Assembly: GCA_948144175.1 (NCBI GenBank) | Contig: CANXME010001453.1 | Span: 1,612,001-1,676,000 of the forward strand | DNA from: Closterium sp. NIES-65 | Lineage: Eukaryota; Streptophyta; Zygnematophyceae; Desmidiales; Closteriaceae | Length of the DNA stretch: 64,000 bases | Direction: 5' to 3' | Part shown: positions 23,145 through 42,680 of the stretch, in pieces | Numbering within the stretch: the stretch's first letter is position 1 | How the letters are laid out: every line of letters begins with the position of its first letter | Program-made: the position numbers and the translations under genes | Notes under the pieces: generated by a model | Seen by the model: only the letters and a program-made list of their open reading frames with translations | What the model was told of the DNA's origin: nothing | Databases searched by the model: none

Positions 23145-23649
23145 TTAGTTGTGGCAGATGCGTAGAACAGCTTCCACCGTTCGGGAGTTGTCGACCATGT
23201 CCCCTTGGCTCTCTTGGGCCAGCTCTAACTCCTCTATAGCCCACTTCTCGAGGACACAACTCTGCTTGGGATTGGCCCGCGCAAATTCTTCTAGGGACCA
23301 GGTTTCGCTCGCATCCAGTAAAACAGGGGGTTTGCCCGTGGGCATTCGGGAGCGTCGCATTAGAGGCCTGTTACGGGCTAGCTGGAGGTTTGCTAGCCTT
23401 CTCCCTCTCCTCATTCCACCACCCACTAATGGGCGATTCATCCTTGACTTTCTGTGGTCGTCGCTGTCCGGATCACTCTCCAATTCATCGGTGAGCCGTG
23501 TGCCCAGAGTCAATCCCCTGTGTCGTGTGCTCCGACCCCTGTTCATCCTGGATGAGCCACAGTGGGTGGGTATGCAAATGGAGAGTTGGGGACAGGACAG
23601 GGTGGAAATGAATTCGAACATTTCAAGCTGAGCCGTGGATGCACCGGAG
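23145..23649 (-). CDS. candidate 3'-terminal exon of an unrecognised minus-strand gene
   Basis: A minus-strand open frame enters through a good acceptor (pyrimidine tract, then TTTCACAG, at 23650) and ends at TAA, 23145-23147, giving about 168 residues. The composition looks like protein and not repeat: an acidic stretch DELESDPDSDDH, a basic stretch MRRGRRLANLQLARNRP and a C-terminus with ETWSLEEFARANPKQS and EKWAIEELELAQES. I do not recognise the family. The exon starts in a phase that does not match the donor at 25844, so another exon would be needed between them if they are one gene. The upstream intron would be filled by the arrays at 23.65-25.79 kb. Confidence 0.4.
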
Positions 23650-23650
23650 C

Positions 23651-25130
23651 TGTGAAACAGTGGGGGAAGGGGAGTGAGCAGTGGGGGAAGGGGTGTGAAC
23701 AGTGGGAGAAGGGGAGTGAAACAGCGGGGGAAGTGGAGTGCAACAGTGGGGGAAGTGGAGTGGAAGCGTGGTGGAAGGGGAGTTGAGCCGAGGGGGATGA
23801 GGTGTGTAATGGTGGGGGATGGGGAGTGGAACGGTGGAGAATGGGGAGTGGAAGTGTGGGGGAAGGGATGTTCTGGCGTGGGGTAAGGGGAGTGGCAGCG
23901 TGGGGGAAGAGGCGTGGAAGCGTGGGGGAAGGGGAGTAGAGCCGTGGGGGTAGGGGAGTCTAACAGTGGGGGAAGGGTTGGGTAACAGTGGGGGAAGGGG
24001 TGTGAAACAGTGAGGGAAGGGGAGTGAAGCAGTGGGGGAAGGGGAGTGAAGCAGTGGGGGGGGGGGAGTGAAACGGTGGGGGAAGGGGAGTGAAACAATG
24101 AGGGAAGGGGAGTGAAGCAATGGGGGAAGGGGAGCGAATCAGTGGAAGTTGCCGATTTCGAAGTGTGGGGGAAGGGGAGTGGAAGCGTGAAGGGGTAGTG
24201 GTTCCGAATGGGGAAGGGGGGTGGAAGCGTGGGGGAAGGGAAGTGGAAGCGTGAGGGAACCGGAGTAAGGAGTGAGATCAGAGGGGATGGGAGATGCGCA
24301 ATGAGATGGGGGGAGAGGACCGAATGGGGAAGGGGAGCGGAAGCGTGGGGGAAGGGAAGTGGAATCGTGGGGGAAGGGAAGTGGAAGCGTGGGGGAAGGG
24401 AAGTGGAATCGTGGGGGAAGGGAAGTGGAAGCGTGGTGGAAGGGGACTGGAAGATTGCGGGAAGGGGAGTGGCAGCGTGGGGGAAGGGGAGTGGCAGCGT
24501 GGGGGAAGGGGAGTGTAACGGTGGGGGGTGGGGAGTGGAACAGTGGGGGATGGGGAGTGGAACAGTGAGGGATGGGGAGTGGAACCCGTGGGAAGCATGG
24601 TAAAACCGAGAGGGAAAGGGTGTGTAACAGCGGGGGATGGGGAGTCTACAGTGGGGGATGGGGGGTGGAAGCGTGCGTGGGGGGAGGGGAGTAGTTAGGA
24701 GGGGGAAGGGGTGTGTAACGGTGGGGGATGGGGAGTGGAACATTGGAAGATGGGGTGTGGAAGTGTGGGGGAAGGGAAGTTTTGGCGTGGGGGAAGGGGA
24801 GGGGAAGCGTGGGGGAAGGGGTGTGGATGTTTGGGTGCAGGGGAGCATGGGTGCATGGGTAGTGAAACAGTGGGGGATGGGTAGTGAAACAGTGGGGGTT
24901 GGGGCGTGAAACAGTGGGGGATGGGGAGTGAAACAGTGGGGGTTGGGGCGTGAAACAGTGGGGGTTGGGTAGTGAAACAGTGGGGGTTGGGGCGTGAAAC
25001 AGTGGGGGATGGGGAGTGAAACAGTGGGGTACGGGGAGTGGAAGGGTCAAGGAAGGGGGAATGGAAGGGTGGGGGAAGGGGAGTGAAAGCGTGGGGGAAG
25101 GGGAGTGGTAGCGGAGAGGAGGGGGAGTGG
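23651..25130. repeat. purine-rich minisatellite block abutting an acceptor
   Basis: Imperfect units of 20-25 bp built on GTGGGGGAAGGGGAGTG with GAAACA or GAAGC. On the minus strand they read CCTTCCCCCACTGTTTCAC, which is the pyrimidine tract of the candidate acceptor at 23650, so the array looks like an expansion of that acceptor region. Confidence 0.92.
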
Positions 25131-25164
25131 GAGCGTGGGCAGGGCACAGGGGAGCGTTAGAGCG

Positions 25165-25790
25165 GGGGAGCAGCGGGGCATGGGAGCAAGCGTGGTGCAC
25201 AACGGGGGAGCAGCGGGGCGTGGGAGCAAGCGTGGTGCACAACGGGGGAGCAGTGGGGCGTGGGAGCAAGCGTGGTGCACAACGGGGGAGCAGCGGGGCG
25301 TGGGAGCAAGCGTGGTGCACAACGGGGGAGCAGCGGGGCGTGGGAGCAAGCGTGGTGCACAACGGGGGAGCAGCGGGGCGTGGGAGCAAGCGTGGTGCAC
25401 AGCGGGGGAGCAGCGGGGCGTGGGAGCAAGCGTGGTGCACAACGGGGGAGCAGCGGGGCGTGGGAGCAAGCGTGGTGCACAACGGGGGAGCAGCGGGGCG
25501 TGGGAGCAAGCGTGGTGCACAACGGGGGAGCAGCGGGGCGTGGGAGCAAGCGCGGTGCACAACGGGGGAGCAGCGGGGCGTGGGAGCAAGCGTGGTGCAC
25601 AACGGGGGAGCAGCGGGGCGTGGGAGCAAGCGTGGTGCACAACGGGGGAGCAGCGGGGCGTGGGAGCAAGCGTGGTGCACAACGGGGGAGCAGCGGGGCG
25701 TGGGAGCAAGCGTGGTGCACAACGGGGGAGCAGCGGGGCGTGGGAGCAAGCGTGGTGCACAACGGGGGAGCAGCGGGGCGTGGGAGGTGA
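25165..25790. repeat. 40-bp tandem array
   Basis: About 15 copies of a strictly 40-bp unit (TGGGAGCAAGCGTGGTGCAC followed by AACGGGGGAGCAGCGGGGCG) with only a handful of single-base variants. It is far more uniform than its neighbours, which suggests recent expansion or homogenisation. There are no spacers. Confidence 0.97.
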
Positions 25791-25843
25791 GGGGCTGAGA
25801 TTCACAGCGTGAGGTGGGAGCGTGGGAGATTCACAGGGGTTAC

Positions 25844-26027
25844 CTCCCTGTCCGTCTCCCTTGGGGGTGACCACAGTCTCACTTATAACACGTAATCGGA
25901 CATTGAAGTGCGAGGACTCTCCCATTTCGATCACAGGCACATGCGATCGTGCGCAGATGGCAAACTGTTCGTTAGCGGTACGACCGTCAGTGGCAACGAG
26001 GTTGATACATGCCCTTTGGCGATTCAT
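25844..26027 (-). CDS. candidate exon, unrecognised
   Basis: Minus-strand frame from an ATG at 26027 (MNRQRACINLVATDG...) to a donor G|GTAACC at 25844, 61 codons plus one base. It includes HFNVRLRVISETVVTPKGDG, which has the alternating hydrophobic pattern of a beta-rich domain. No family recognised. It could also be the 3' part of a longer exon. Confidence 0.3.
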
Positions 26028-26099
26028 GTGGTGATGAAAGCAGTGTGGAGCGGGTTGATCGAGGCCTGGATGAGACGGGGGGAGCAGTGTACGCATTCC

Positions 26100-26776
26100 G
26101 CTGCGTCCTTGGAGTGCGATTGGTTTGCGCCGCGTGGTGCAATTTCGCCCCGTAATGGCAGTTAGGAATGCGATTCCCTAATTGCGCAGCCTGCTGTGTG
26201 ACGCCACTGTGCGGGCGAGTTAGCGTCACTACCTCGTCACCTGTTGCGTACGCGGATTGTGATAGATCACGCTGTGTTCCCCTATGAACACTACTTCCCA
26301 TCCCTAATCGCGTTGCGCGTGTTCCTGTAAGCCGTGGCGACTGTCGTATGTGATTTCGTAAGCCCGGCTCACTCCGCATCTGATGGCGTCTTGTCACACG
26401 AAGATTTGTGCTGCATCGCTCCTTGCTGCTTGAAGCCATCGGTGGCTGACCTAAACCCATTACTATTTGTGAAGAGCGTATGTTGTCCTTGGTGTCACCA
26501 CTTACCTCGATCAGTACTCGAGCCTGTTCGTCGTCGCTTTACCACCACCACACGGTCTCCCCGGCGTATGTACTGATTAGGTCCACTGCTGGTGGGTGAG
26601 TGTGTTGTCTCAGATGCATCGCTCGTAATTGTGCAAAACAGTTGACCCTTGGGCTGGTTTAGGCGTGCGACAACAAATCCGTCGTCACAAATTGACGTGT
26701 TGGTTTGTCTTGGGAAATGAATGTTCGGTGGCGAGACTCGTTTGCACTTCAGTTTGGTTTCAGATTCGTCAGCCAA
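26100..26776 (-). CDS. candidate exon pair with a 55-bp intron, unrecognised
   Basis: A minus-strand frame from about 26776 ends at a strong donor, CGAG|GTAAGT (last exon base 26506). 55 bp on, TTTAG is followed by a second open frame from 26450, and the phases fit exactly (one base plus two). The joined product reads ...DGFVVARLNQPKGQ...IRRGDRVVVVKRRRTG...STDRGQPPMASSSKE... and stays open for over 100 codons. No domain is recognised and the true first exon and 3' boundary are not visible. The region may belong with 25844-26027. Confidence 0.3.
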
Positions 26777-27212
26777 TCAGAACACCCCTGTTTCCGTCGA
26801 CTGCAAAGCACTTGAACTACTTGAGACCCTGGCTTTAACGTTGTTTGTTCCAGGTTCGTTTTGAATGGTTCATCCTGGTGCGCAATGGTCTAATGCGGTG
26901 AACGACCAAAACTGCGCCCAAACGTAGTTTACCGTATTCAACCACGTTGAACGAGCCCAGAACAATAAAGTATGACCCGCCCTTAGTGCTTTGCGAGGGG
27001 CTGTCGAAGTTGCTTCTACAAGATGAGATTTCCTTTCTGCAGATTCGACTCTAAATAGTGATGCGAGCCTTACACACGTAGTGTCCCGATTCTGGGCTGT
27101 CCGATTTTTTTCGACCAAGCGTCAAACGAAAAATCGTATGTCAAGCGTCAGCGTCGAAACGTTTTGACGGTTGGCGCAAGCCAGTCTGAGCGTTACCTCC
27201 AACTTACCTGCC

Positions 27213-29584
27213 ATGATGGCGCCCGGCGCGCACAAGCCAGGCCACCACCGTCAGCTCACAGCGCAGCAGCAGCTGCCGGGCGGGCAGCAGCAGCACGGGT
27301 GCGACGTGGTGTCGCGTCTCCTCGCGCCCTTCGCCGTGCTGCTCCTCCTCGCCGCCCTCCTCGCCTACCTCGCTCTCTCCCACGCGCAACCCCCCCCGCC
27401 CGCGCTGCTCCTCGCCTCCACCAGCCGGCCCCCCCCGGCCGTGTCGCGGCGGGACGAGGAGGCGGGAGGCACGATGCGGTTCGACGGGGCGGCGAGGGTA
27501 GTGCGGCTAGCCGTGGGTGTGAAGGAGGGGGGAGATGGGGGTGGGGGGGAGGGGAAGGGGGCGGATGCGAGGCAGGACGCGCGCGGGTGGATGATTGACC
27601 CGCTTGCCGCAGCGGTGGCCGCTGGGCTGAAAGGTGAATGGCGGGGTGGAAGGTGAAGGGCGGGGTGGAAGGTGAAGGGCGGGGTGGAAGGTGAAGGGCG
27701 GGGTGGAAGGTGAAGGGCGGGGTGGAAGGTGTTGAAAACGAGGGTGAAGTCTGCCCTTGTGGGGAGAGGAGAGGAGAGGAGAGGAGAGGGCGGGGTGGAA
27801 GGTGTTGAACACGAGGGTGAAGTCGATAGATAGCGGGGAGAGGAGGTGACGCTCTGCCTCCTCATGCCGTTCTGCCCTCATGCTTCCGAGCTGTTACGTG
27901 CGAGACCCATCTAGTACTCTTGATGACACTCAGCACCTGGTTCGCTCAACTCTAGGTAATCATCTCAAGCCCCTTTCCCCCCGCGGGTGCCCTCTGTGCC
28001 GCCCCTCCCCTTTCCTCCCAGGGGGTGCCACGTCATGCCTCATGACGCATGTGGGGGAGGTGCTACCTGAGAAGGTTCGTGGAAACCACCGGCACCATGA
28101 CTACAACGAGACGTTGGTGCTGTGGGGGGCGAGAATGAGAGTGCGGGTGAGTCACAGCCACGACTGTTATTGTTCATGGGGGTGAGTGGAGCACGGAGAG
28201 GGCGAATGAGGGTGCGGTGGGGGGGACGAGAGTGCGGGTGAGTGGAGAGGGGGGATGAGAGTGCGGATGAGTGGCGAGGGGGGATGAGAGTGCGGGTGAG
28301 TGGGGAGGGGGGATGAGAGTGCGGGTGAGTGGAGAAGGGGGATGAGAGTGCGGGTGAGTGGAGAGGGGGGATGATAGTGCGGGTGAGTGAGAGGGGGGAT
28401 GAGAGTGCGGGTGAGTGGCGAGGGGGGATGAGAGTGCGGGTGAGTGGAGAGGGGAAAAAGTGCGGGTGTGTGGGGGAATGGAAGTGCGTGTGAGTGGGGG
28501 AATGAGAGGTGAGGAGTGAGGGAGAGTGGAGGAATGAGAGGTGAGGGGTGAGGGAGAGTGGAGGAATGAGAGGTGAGGGGTGAGGGAGAGTGGAGGAATG
28601 AGAGGTGAGGGGTGAGGGAGAGTGGAGGAATGAGAGGTGAGGGGTGAGGGAGAGTGGAGGAATGAGAGGTGAGGGGTGAGGGAGAGTGGAGGAATGAGAG
28701 GTGAGGGGTGAGGGAGAGTGGAGGAATGAGAGGTGAGGGGTGAGGGAGAGTGGAGGAATGAGAGGTGAGGGGTGAGGGAGAGTGGAGGAATGAGAGGTGA
28801 GGGGTGAGGGAGAGTGGAGGAATGAGAGGTGAGGGGTGAGGGAGAGTGGAGGAATGAGAGGTGAGGGGTGAGGGAGAGTGGAGGAATGAGAGGTGAGGGT
28901 AGGTCGAAGGGTCCATAGGGGTGGGTGGAGGCTTACAGGGTGGTTGAAACGGTTGGGTGTTGATGGTCAAGGCAGACGTGGTGTGGTGGTGGAGTGGTGG
29001 AGTGGTGGGGTGGTGGGGTGGTGAGGGCAGAGGTGGCCTGCTGCATGTGTGATCCACCTCACGTGCATATGCTGCCACTGTGATGGCACTGTGCTGCCAC
29101 TGTGCTGGCACTGTGCTGCCACTGTGCTGGCACTGTGCTGCCACTGTGCTGGCACTGTGCTGCCACTGTGATGGCACTGTGCTGCCACTGTGTTGTCATT
29201 GTGATGGCAAGTGTATGTGGAGTATCCAACAGGATGAATGACTGGCGTCGTCAGTGCCCGTTTCCTCATCACAGTCCCATCTCTCACTTTCCCGTGACAA
29301 TGCTTCTTCTCTTCACACATTCCCTCTTCCCCATCCCATCCCCTCCCCCTACTGCTCCCTGTGACTCCTCCCCACAGAACGAGAACCGTGACGTGGCAAA
29401 GGGCTTTGCTGAGGTCATTCTGACAGCGGATGACGTGGCGGTGATGGCATGCCCAGCCATGAGCGCGCATGCAGTGGTGAACATCGACACGTCTCGCTCT
29501 GCGTACCTGATGGCCTACCAAGATGGCCTGCACGACCCCAACGACCCTCGCTCTGACTATGCTGTCTGGCCCGACCTTGTGTGA
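27213..29584 (+). CDS. membrane-anchored RmlC-like cupin protein
   Basis: Three exons: 27213-27633, 28022-28146 and 29378-29584, 250 residues, all junctions GT-AG with matching phase (421 nt, then 125, then 204 plus stop). Residues 35-57 (SRLLAPFAVLLLLAALLAYLALS) form one hydrophobic segment after a short Gln-rich N-terminus, so it is a type II signal anchor. A variable Pro/Gly-rich stalk leads to DPLAAAVAAGLK and then a single cupin domain (about 141-250) with the first motif RGNHRHHDYNETLVLWG and the second motif AHAVVNID. The His and Glu residues are those that usually hold a metal. From memory it resembles uncharacterised plant RmlC-like cupins; the reaction is unknown. I chose ATG 27213; a second ATG follows directly at 27216. 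Both introns are almost wholly tandem repeat. Its 3' end converges with GCN5, about 380 bp between the stops. Confidence 0.85.
27634..27800 (+). repeat. 19-bp array starting at the exon-1 splice donor (cupin intron 1)
   Basis: Exon 1 ends CTGAAAG|GTGAATGGCGG. Immediately downstream lie about five copies of a 19-bp unit, GGTGAAGGGCGGGGTGGAA, so AAG|GTGAA recurs at each repeat. A later segment with GGAGAGGAGAGG and another GGTGGAAGGTGTTGAA follows. Confidence 0.92.
28180..28475 (+). repeat. minisatellite carrying the exon-2 tail plus donor (cupin intron 2)
   Basis: About ten imperfect copies of a 26-30-bp unit. Each contains ATGAGAGTGCGGGTGAGTGG, which matches the last bases of exon 2 and its donor (ATGAGAGTGCGG|GTGAGT at 28135-28152). 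Confidence 0.95.
28500..28900 (+). repeat. 32-bp minisatellite (cupin intron 2)
   Basis: About 12 near-identical copies of a 32-bp unit containing GAGGTGAGGGGTGAGGGAGA and GTGGAGGAAT. Each unit holds two donor-like GTGAGG words. Confidence 0.96.
29080..29215 (+). repeat. 22-bp repeat, CTGCCACTGTG type (cupin intron 2)
   Basis: About six copies of CTGCCACTGTGCTGGCACTG-type units close to the 3' end of the intron. Confidence 0.9.
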
Positions 29585-29963
29585 CGTCCGTTCATGCCCC
29601 TTGAGTCATGTCACACTGTAATATATATATATTCTATTTCATTTATGAGGTTTATCCTTAACACAGATACAGTGATACTGCAGAGCACCTGCGAGAATGA
29701 GCAGGTGCAGCCAGGGCAGTGTTGGCAGGTGAGGGAATGGAGCAGCGATGCTCCATCACAGCAACAGCAACAGCCACAGCCAAACCATCCTGCTTCACCC
29801 AACCCTGTTAGCATCTGGCAGCCCTCACTGTGAACCAGGTGCAGCCGTATTCCGGAAGTTCTTGCTGATGATGGTGCGATGCCTTGGAGTGCAGTGCAGT
29901 GGAGTGGAGTGGAGTGGAGTGGAGTGGAGTGGAGTGGAGTGGAGTGAAACAAAGCAGAAAGGG
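29585..29963. other. convergent 3' intergenic region with GGAGT pentamers
   Basis: Separates the cupin stop (29584) from the GCN5 stop (29964). It holds about 11 tandem GGAGT pentamers at 29888-29945. No polyadenylation signal could be assigned with confidence. Confidence 0.7.
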
Positions 29964-38809
<8,846 letters not shown>

Positions 38810-40579
38810 CACAGCAGAATGCTTCTCGCGGTCTTCGTGCGAGAACCGTGTTACAATCCCCACGGTCGTTCGTCGTTAACACACGCGATTCTCGCGACCT
38901 GGATAGTCAGCTGGGGAGCGACGTGAGCGCGACTGTTGTCCGAGCGGGAAGAGAAGGAAGAGAGGGAAGAGAAGGTTGTCCTAGGGAGAGGGAAGAGAAG
39001 GTTGTCCTAGGGAGAGGGAAGAGAAGGTTGTCCTAGGGAGAGGGAAGAGAAGGTTGTCCTAGGGAGAGGGAAGAGAAGGTTGTCCTAGGGAGAGGGAAGA
39101 GGTAGGGTTGGAGGAAGGACGGCACGGCCCTTAGCAGCGCGTAAGAGGATTCTCCTACCATTTGCAGCCCGAAGCAAGCCTTCGTTGTTGGAATAGCGCA
39201 AGGACTGTTCCTGTTAGTTACCTCAGGCGTGATGTTCGTGTAGTGGGTGGATGGTTTGCGTCGAGGGGGTGATTGAGAAAACTCATCTAGTGTGTTCAGT
39301 CCCCTCTGCATCTTCGATGCTGCTGAGTTACAATTGAAGATTCGCACAAGTCACGAGGTGTGCGAAGACCTCTGCGAGTGTCGATTACGTCGCCAGTGCC
39401 GAGAGGTTCTGTGGGGAACTGTGTTGGGTGACCCCGTGAAGGTGAGATTGTTCTGGTTCCCCTCCCCTCGCCAGTGTCAAAACAATTTTAGCGGGATGCC
39501 TTCAACCCCTTTCCCCCCTTCTCCTCGCCCTTCCGCTCCTTCCGCGCGTGCGATTCTTGTCGCCCTCCCTGCGCACCTCGTTTCGCTCGGGCGCTGCTTC
39601 GCACTCAACGGAGAACATTAGGCGTCGCGACGGGGCGTGCTCCCTCTTTCCCTCTCCCTCTCCCACTCTTTCGTGGTGCTTCCCCTACGTGATTGCACCA
39701 CGCATCGCGCGGGTCGCGAAGGTCGCGCGGATCGGGCGGCACATTCGGGGGCGTGAAGGGGGCTGCCGCCTCGACCTCGAGCAGCAGCAGCGCGCGCGTG
39801 CAGCGCCGAGCGCCCCACTGTACGATGCTGCGCCGCCCCATGTGAGCCCACCACTCTGCCCTCTCTCCCGCTCTCCCTCGCCTCCTCGTTCCCTCGCCTC
39901 CTCGTTCCCTCGCCTCCTCGTTCCCTCCTTCGTCCCAACGCATGGGTGGCACTGCTGCCCTCATCGCGCATTACCCGATGCCCCAGCCCCATAAACCTTG
40001 CCTCTTCTCGCGCATTACCCGCGCATCGTGCCAGCAGCGCACGCCCTGATGGCATCAGCCCCATAGACCTTGCCTCCTCTTCTCTCTTACCCATGTTCTC
40101 CACCCACTTTTTCCTTCATCCCTCCCATCCGCAGTGCTGCAGAGGCCCTCGTTGCAAGAACACTCATTGTGTCACACAGCGCTCCTGTGTCACACAGCGC
40201 TCCTGTGTCACGCCATACAGCCCGCATGCCCCGCCCCCTCGCCACCTGCACAGCAGCCGTCTCTCTCCCGCTCGCTCCCCGTGCCTCTCCCACTCTGCAC
40301 CTCCTGCCATTTCGCACTGCCCACTCAGTAACCAGCCTTCCCTGCACACACACCCGGCACAATCAGCACACCCGGCACACCCAGCACACGGGCAGCAGGC
40401 AAAGCTCTCGCACGCAGCACACACAGCAGTGCCGCAGCAGCAACCACGCCTTTGTGCCGCCGTCACCATCAGGTACCGGCGTGCCCCCTTCCAACCACCG
40501 AGCACACGAGGGGCGAGTGAGTGCCATCCGCTCTCCACTGCACACCGTCTGCGCCGCCACGAGCCGACAGGGTGGGGGT
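38810..40579. promoter_or_regulatory. divergent intergenic region between GCN5 and PTRHD1
   Basis: 1.77 kb between two genes transcribed away from each other, so it should hold both promoters; neither core promoter can be pinned down. It contains a 26-bp purine repeat (six copies of GGTTGTCCTAGGGAGAGGGA type, 38965-39110), a threefold CACAGCGCTCCTGTGT repeat at 40165-40215 and CACCCGGCACA repeats at about 40345-40395. Open frames at 39548-39994 have no recognised domain. Confidence 0.5.
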
Positions 40580-42680
40580 ATGGCCGGGACTGCTGCTGAC
40601 TCTGCAGCAGGTGGGGCTGCAGCAGAGCAGCCAGCTGGGCCAAGCGGTGCGGAGGGTGTAGAGAGGACTGCAGCACAGGGGGTAGCAGAGGGAGGCGCCA
40701 CAGGCGGGCTGGAGTTTAGTGGGGCAGGGGATGGGGCACTGCAGGGGAGCGGGGAGGGGCAGGGGCAGGCGCAGGGCGAGGGGGAGGGGGAGGGGGAGGG
40801 AGTGGCGGGGGAAGAGGAGGAGGCGTTGGTGCAGCACGTGGTGATCCGGCGCGACCTGGTGGAGGCGCTGCAGTGGCCGCTGGGGTCCGTCATCACACAG
40901 GGCTGCCATGCCACTGTGGCCGTGCTGTGGCAGCACCGCCACCACCCCAATGTGCTCAAGTACTGTGGGCAGCTTGACTCCATGCGCAAGGTGGGTGCGG
41001 TGATGCCGTGTGGGAAGGGTTAAAAATAAGGCCATAAAAAACGGTATCTTAAAAAACGGTTCAAAACGGTTCCAGGAGGTGTTTTCTGTTTTATTGACAA
41101 AACAGCCACTTTATGAGACCAAATTGAACCAGAAATTCAGCAGGATGAAGGGGACGAACCCCTTCTTGCATGTGTCCGGTTGTTGGCATTATAAAGAATG
41201 TATTTGATCTGGTTTTCTTTCTATCTTTCTTTCTTTCTTTTTTTCACCGTAAAAATCGGACTGTATTTTACGAAAACTGTATTTTTTAGCCTTGCGTGTG
41301 GGCATTGCTGCTCACAAGCGCGCTCAATAACTCGCATCTCTGGATCCCAGGCACCCAGTTTTTCAAACTTATGATTTCAGGCTTGAGATTTGGAGCCTTG
41401 AACCCGAGTTGACTTTTGAGTCGACTCAACTTGAGATTTGGAGCCTTGAACCCGAGTTGACTTTTGAGTCGACTCAAAAGTCAACTTGAGATTTGGAGCC
41501 TTGAACCCTTGATTGAACTTGCGGCTTCAGATTTCACAATATTGCTTCATATGGTGTGCATGAATTGACTTGTGGGGGCGGAGGGGGAGAGGGGGGAGGG
41601 GAGGGTGAGGTTTGCAGCACTTCTGTTACCGGCAACGCAGCATTCTGAATCCGTGAAGCCGCAGGAACATCTGGTTCGAGCTAGAAAAGAGCTCATGGAT
41701 GTTATTGGCCGTTTTGAGCTCGAAAAGAGGGTAACTTGATGGCTTTACTCTGGAAAGCTGGGGTTTTTCGTCACCTTGTTTGAAGCATGGGTGCTTGAGT
41801 TTTCAGTTGGGTAGTAACTGCGTTCCCCAGAGTCATCATCGGTATCAGCCACTATCATCATCGGTATCAGCCACTATCATCATCGGTATCAGCCACTATC
41901 ATCATCGGTATCAGCCACTATCATCATCGGTATCAGCCACTATCATCATCGGTATCAGCCACTATCATCATCGGTATCAGCCACTATCATCATCTGTATC
42001 AGCCACTATCATCATCCCTCACAACCCTCAGTGGATGTTCAACATCTCTTCCCCCCCGCACCAACCCCCCTTCCCCCCCCCCTTATCCTCCCTCACCCCC
42101 TACGTCTCACCTACATTATTTATTCTGAAATCCTCATAGAAATTATGATTTTTTTCGCTCTTCTCTGATGCTTCCTGTTGCTGCATATTCGCATACCTAC
42201 CCCGCGAAACTGCCAGCCATCTCTCGTTCGCCCTTTGAGCACAACACAGACGTTTTCCTCATTCAATTGATTCATTTCATTCTCCCTTTCTTTCCGCCAC
42301 GCACTTCGGGGCAGATTTGCTACTTCAATCTCACGTCACTTCAGTCTACGACTTAGACGGCAGTTTTATAGCTCTAATGGCACAGCGTTCATATGGCCAT
42401 GAACCATTCAGCACCTCATCCAGTGTTGTAGTCCTGTTACTGATTCTTCAAACATTTCTTCTTCCCCGTTGCCGCCCTCCCCTCTCTCCCCCCTCAGGTG
42501 ACACTAGAGGTGAAGGGGGAGACGCAGCTGTTGAATCTGTCCAAGAAGCTGCAGGAGGCGGGCATCACTCACCGTGTGTGGATGGAGCAGCCTGAGAACA
42601 TGCCCACGTGCATCGCCACTCTTCCACACCCCAAGAGCGTTGTCACACCTCACATGAGGAAGCTCAAGCTGTGTAAATGA
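40580..42680 (+). CDS. PTRHD1: peptidyl-tRNA hydrolase, PTRHD1 type
   Basis: Two exons, 40580-40990 and 42498-42680, 197 residues, joined in phase 0 across a GT-AG intron of 1507 bp. Residues 1-80 are a low-complexity Ala/Gly/Glu/Gln-rich leader. The PTH2-type domain follows (83-197): LVQHVVIRRDLVEALQWPLG, then ITQGCHAT, then LDSMRK|VTLEV at the splice junction, then VWMEQPENMPTCIAT and a basic C-terminus (MRKLKLCK). Each block aligns from memory with human PTRHD1 and its plant relatives. The PTH2 fold releases amino acids or peptides from tRNA; for PTRHD1 itself the substrate is less certain. The Gly/Glu leader looks lineage-specific and may begin later than this ATG. Confidence 0.92.
41230..41510 (+). 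repeat. short repeats in the PTRHD1 intron
   Basis: A pyrimidine TTTC tract at about 41218-41245, then three copies of a GAGATTTGGAGCCTTGAACC block interleaved with GAGTTGACTTTTGAGTCGAC. Confidence 0.8.
41838..42018 (+). repeat. 22-bp array in the PTRHD1 intron
   Basis: Eight to nine copies of CATCATCGGTATCAGCCACT plus AT. Unlike the GCN5 arrays it lies mid-intron, not at the donor, and its unit has no donor word. Confidence 0.95.

Noticed and set aside
25165-25790. Possible CRISPR array
   Set aside because: Strict 40-bp head-to-tail repeat without spacers, in a eukaryotic context.
39548-39994. 148-codon frame upstream of PTRHD1
   Set aside because: No domain, no clear start, overlapped by an equally long antisense frame. 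Left as intergenic.
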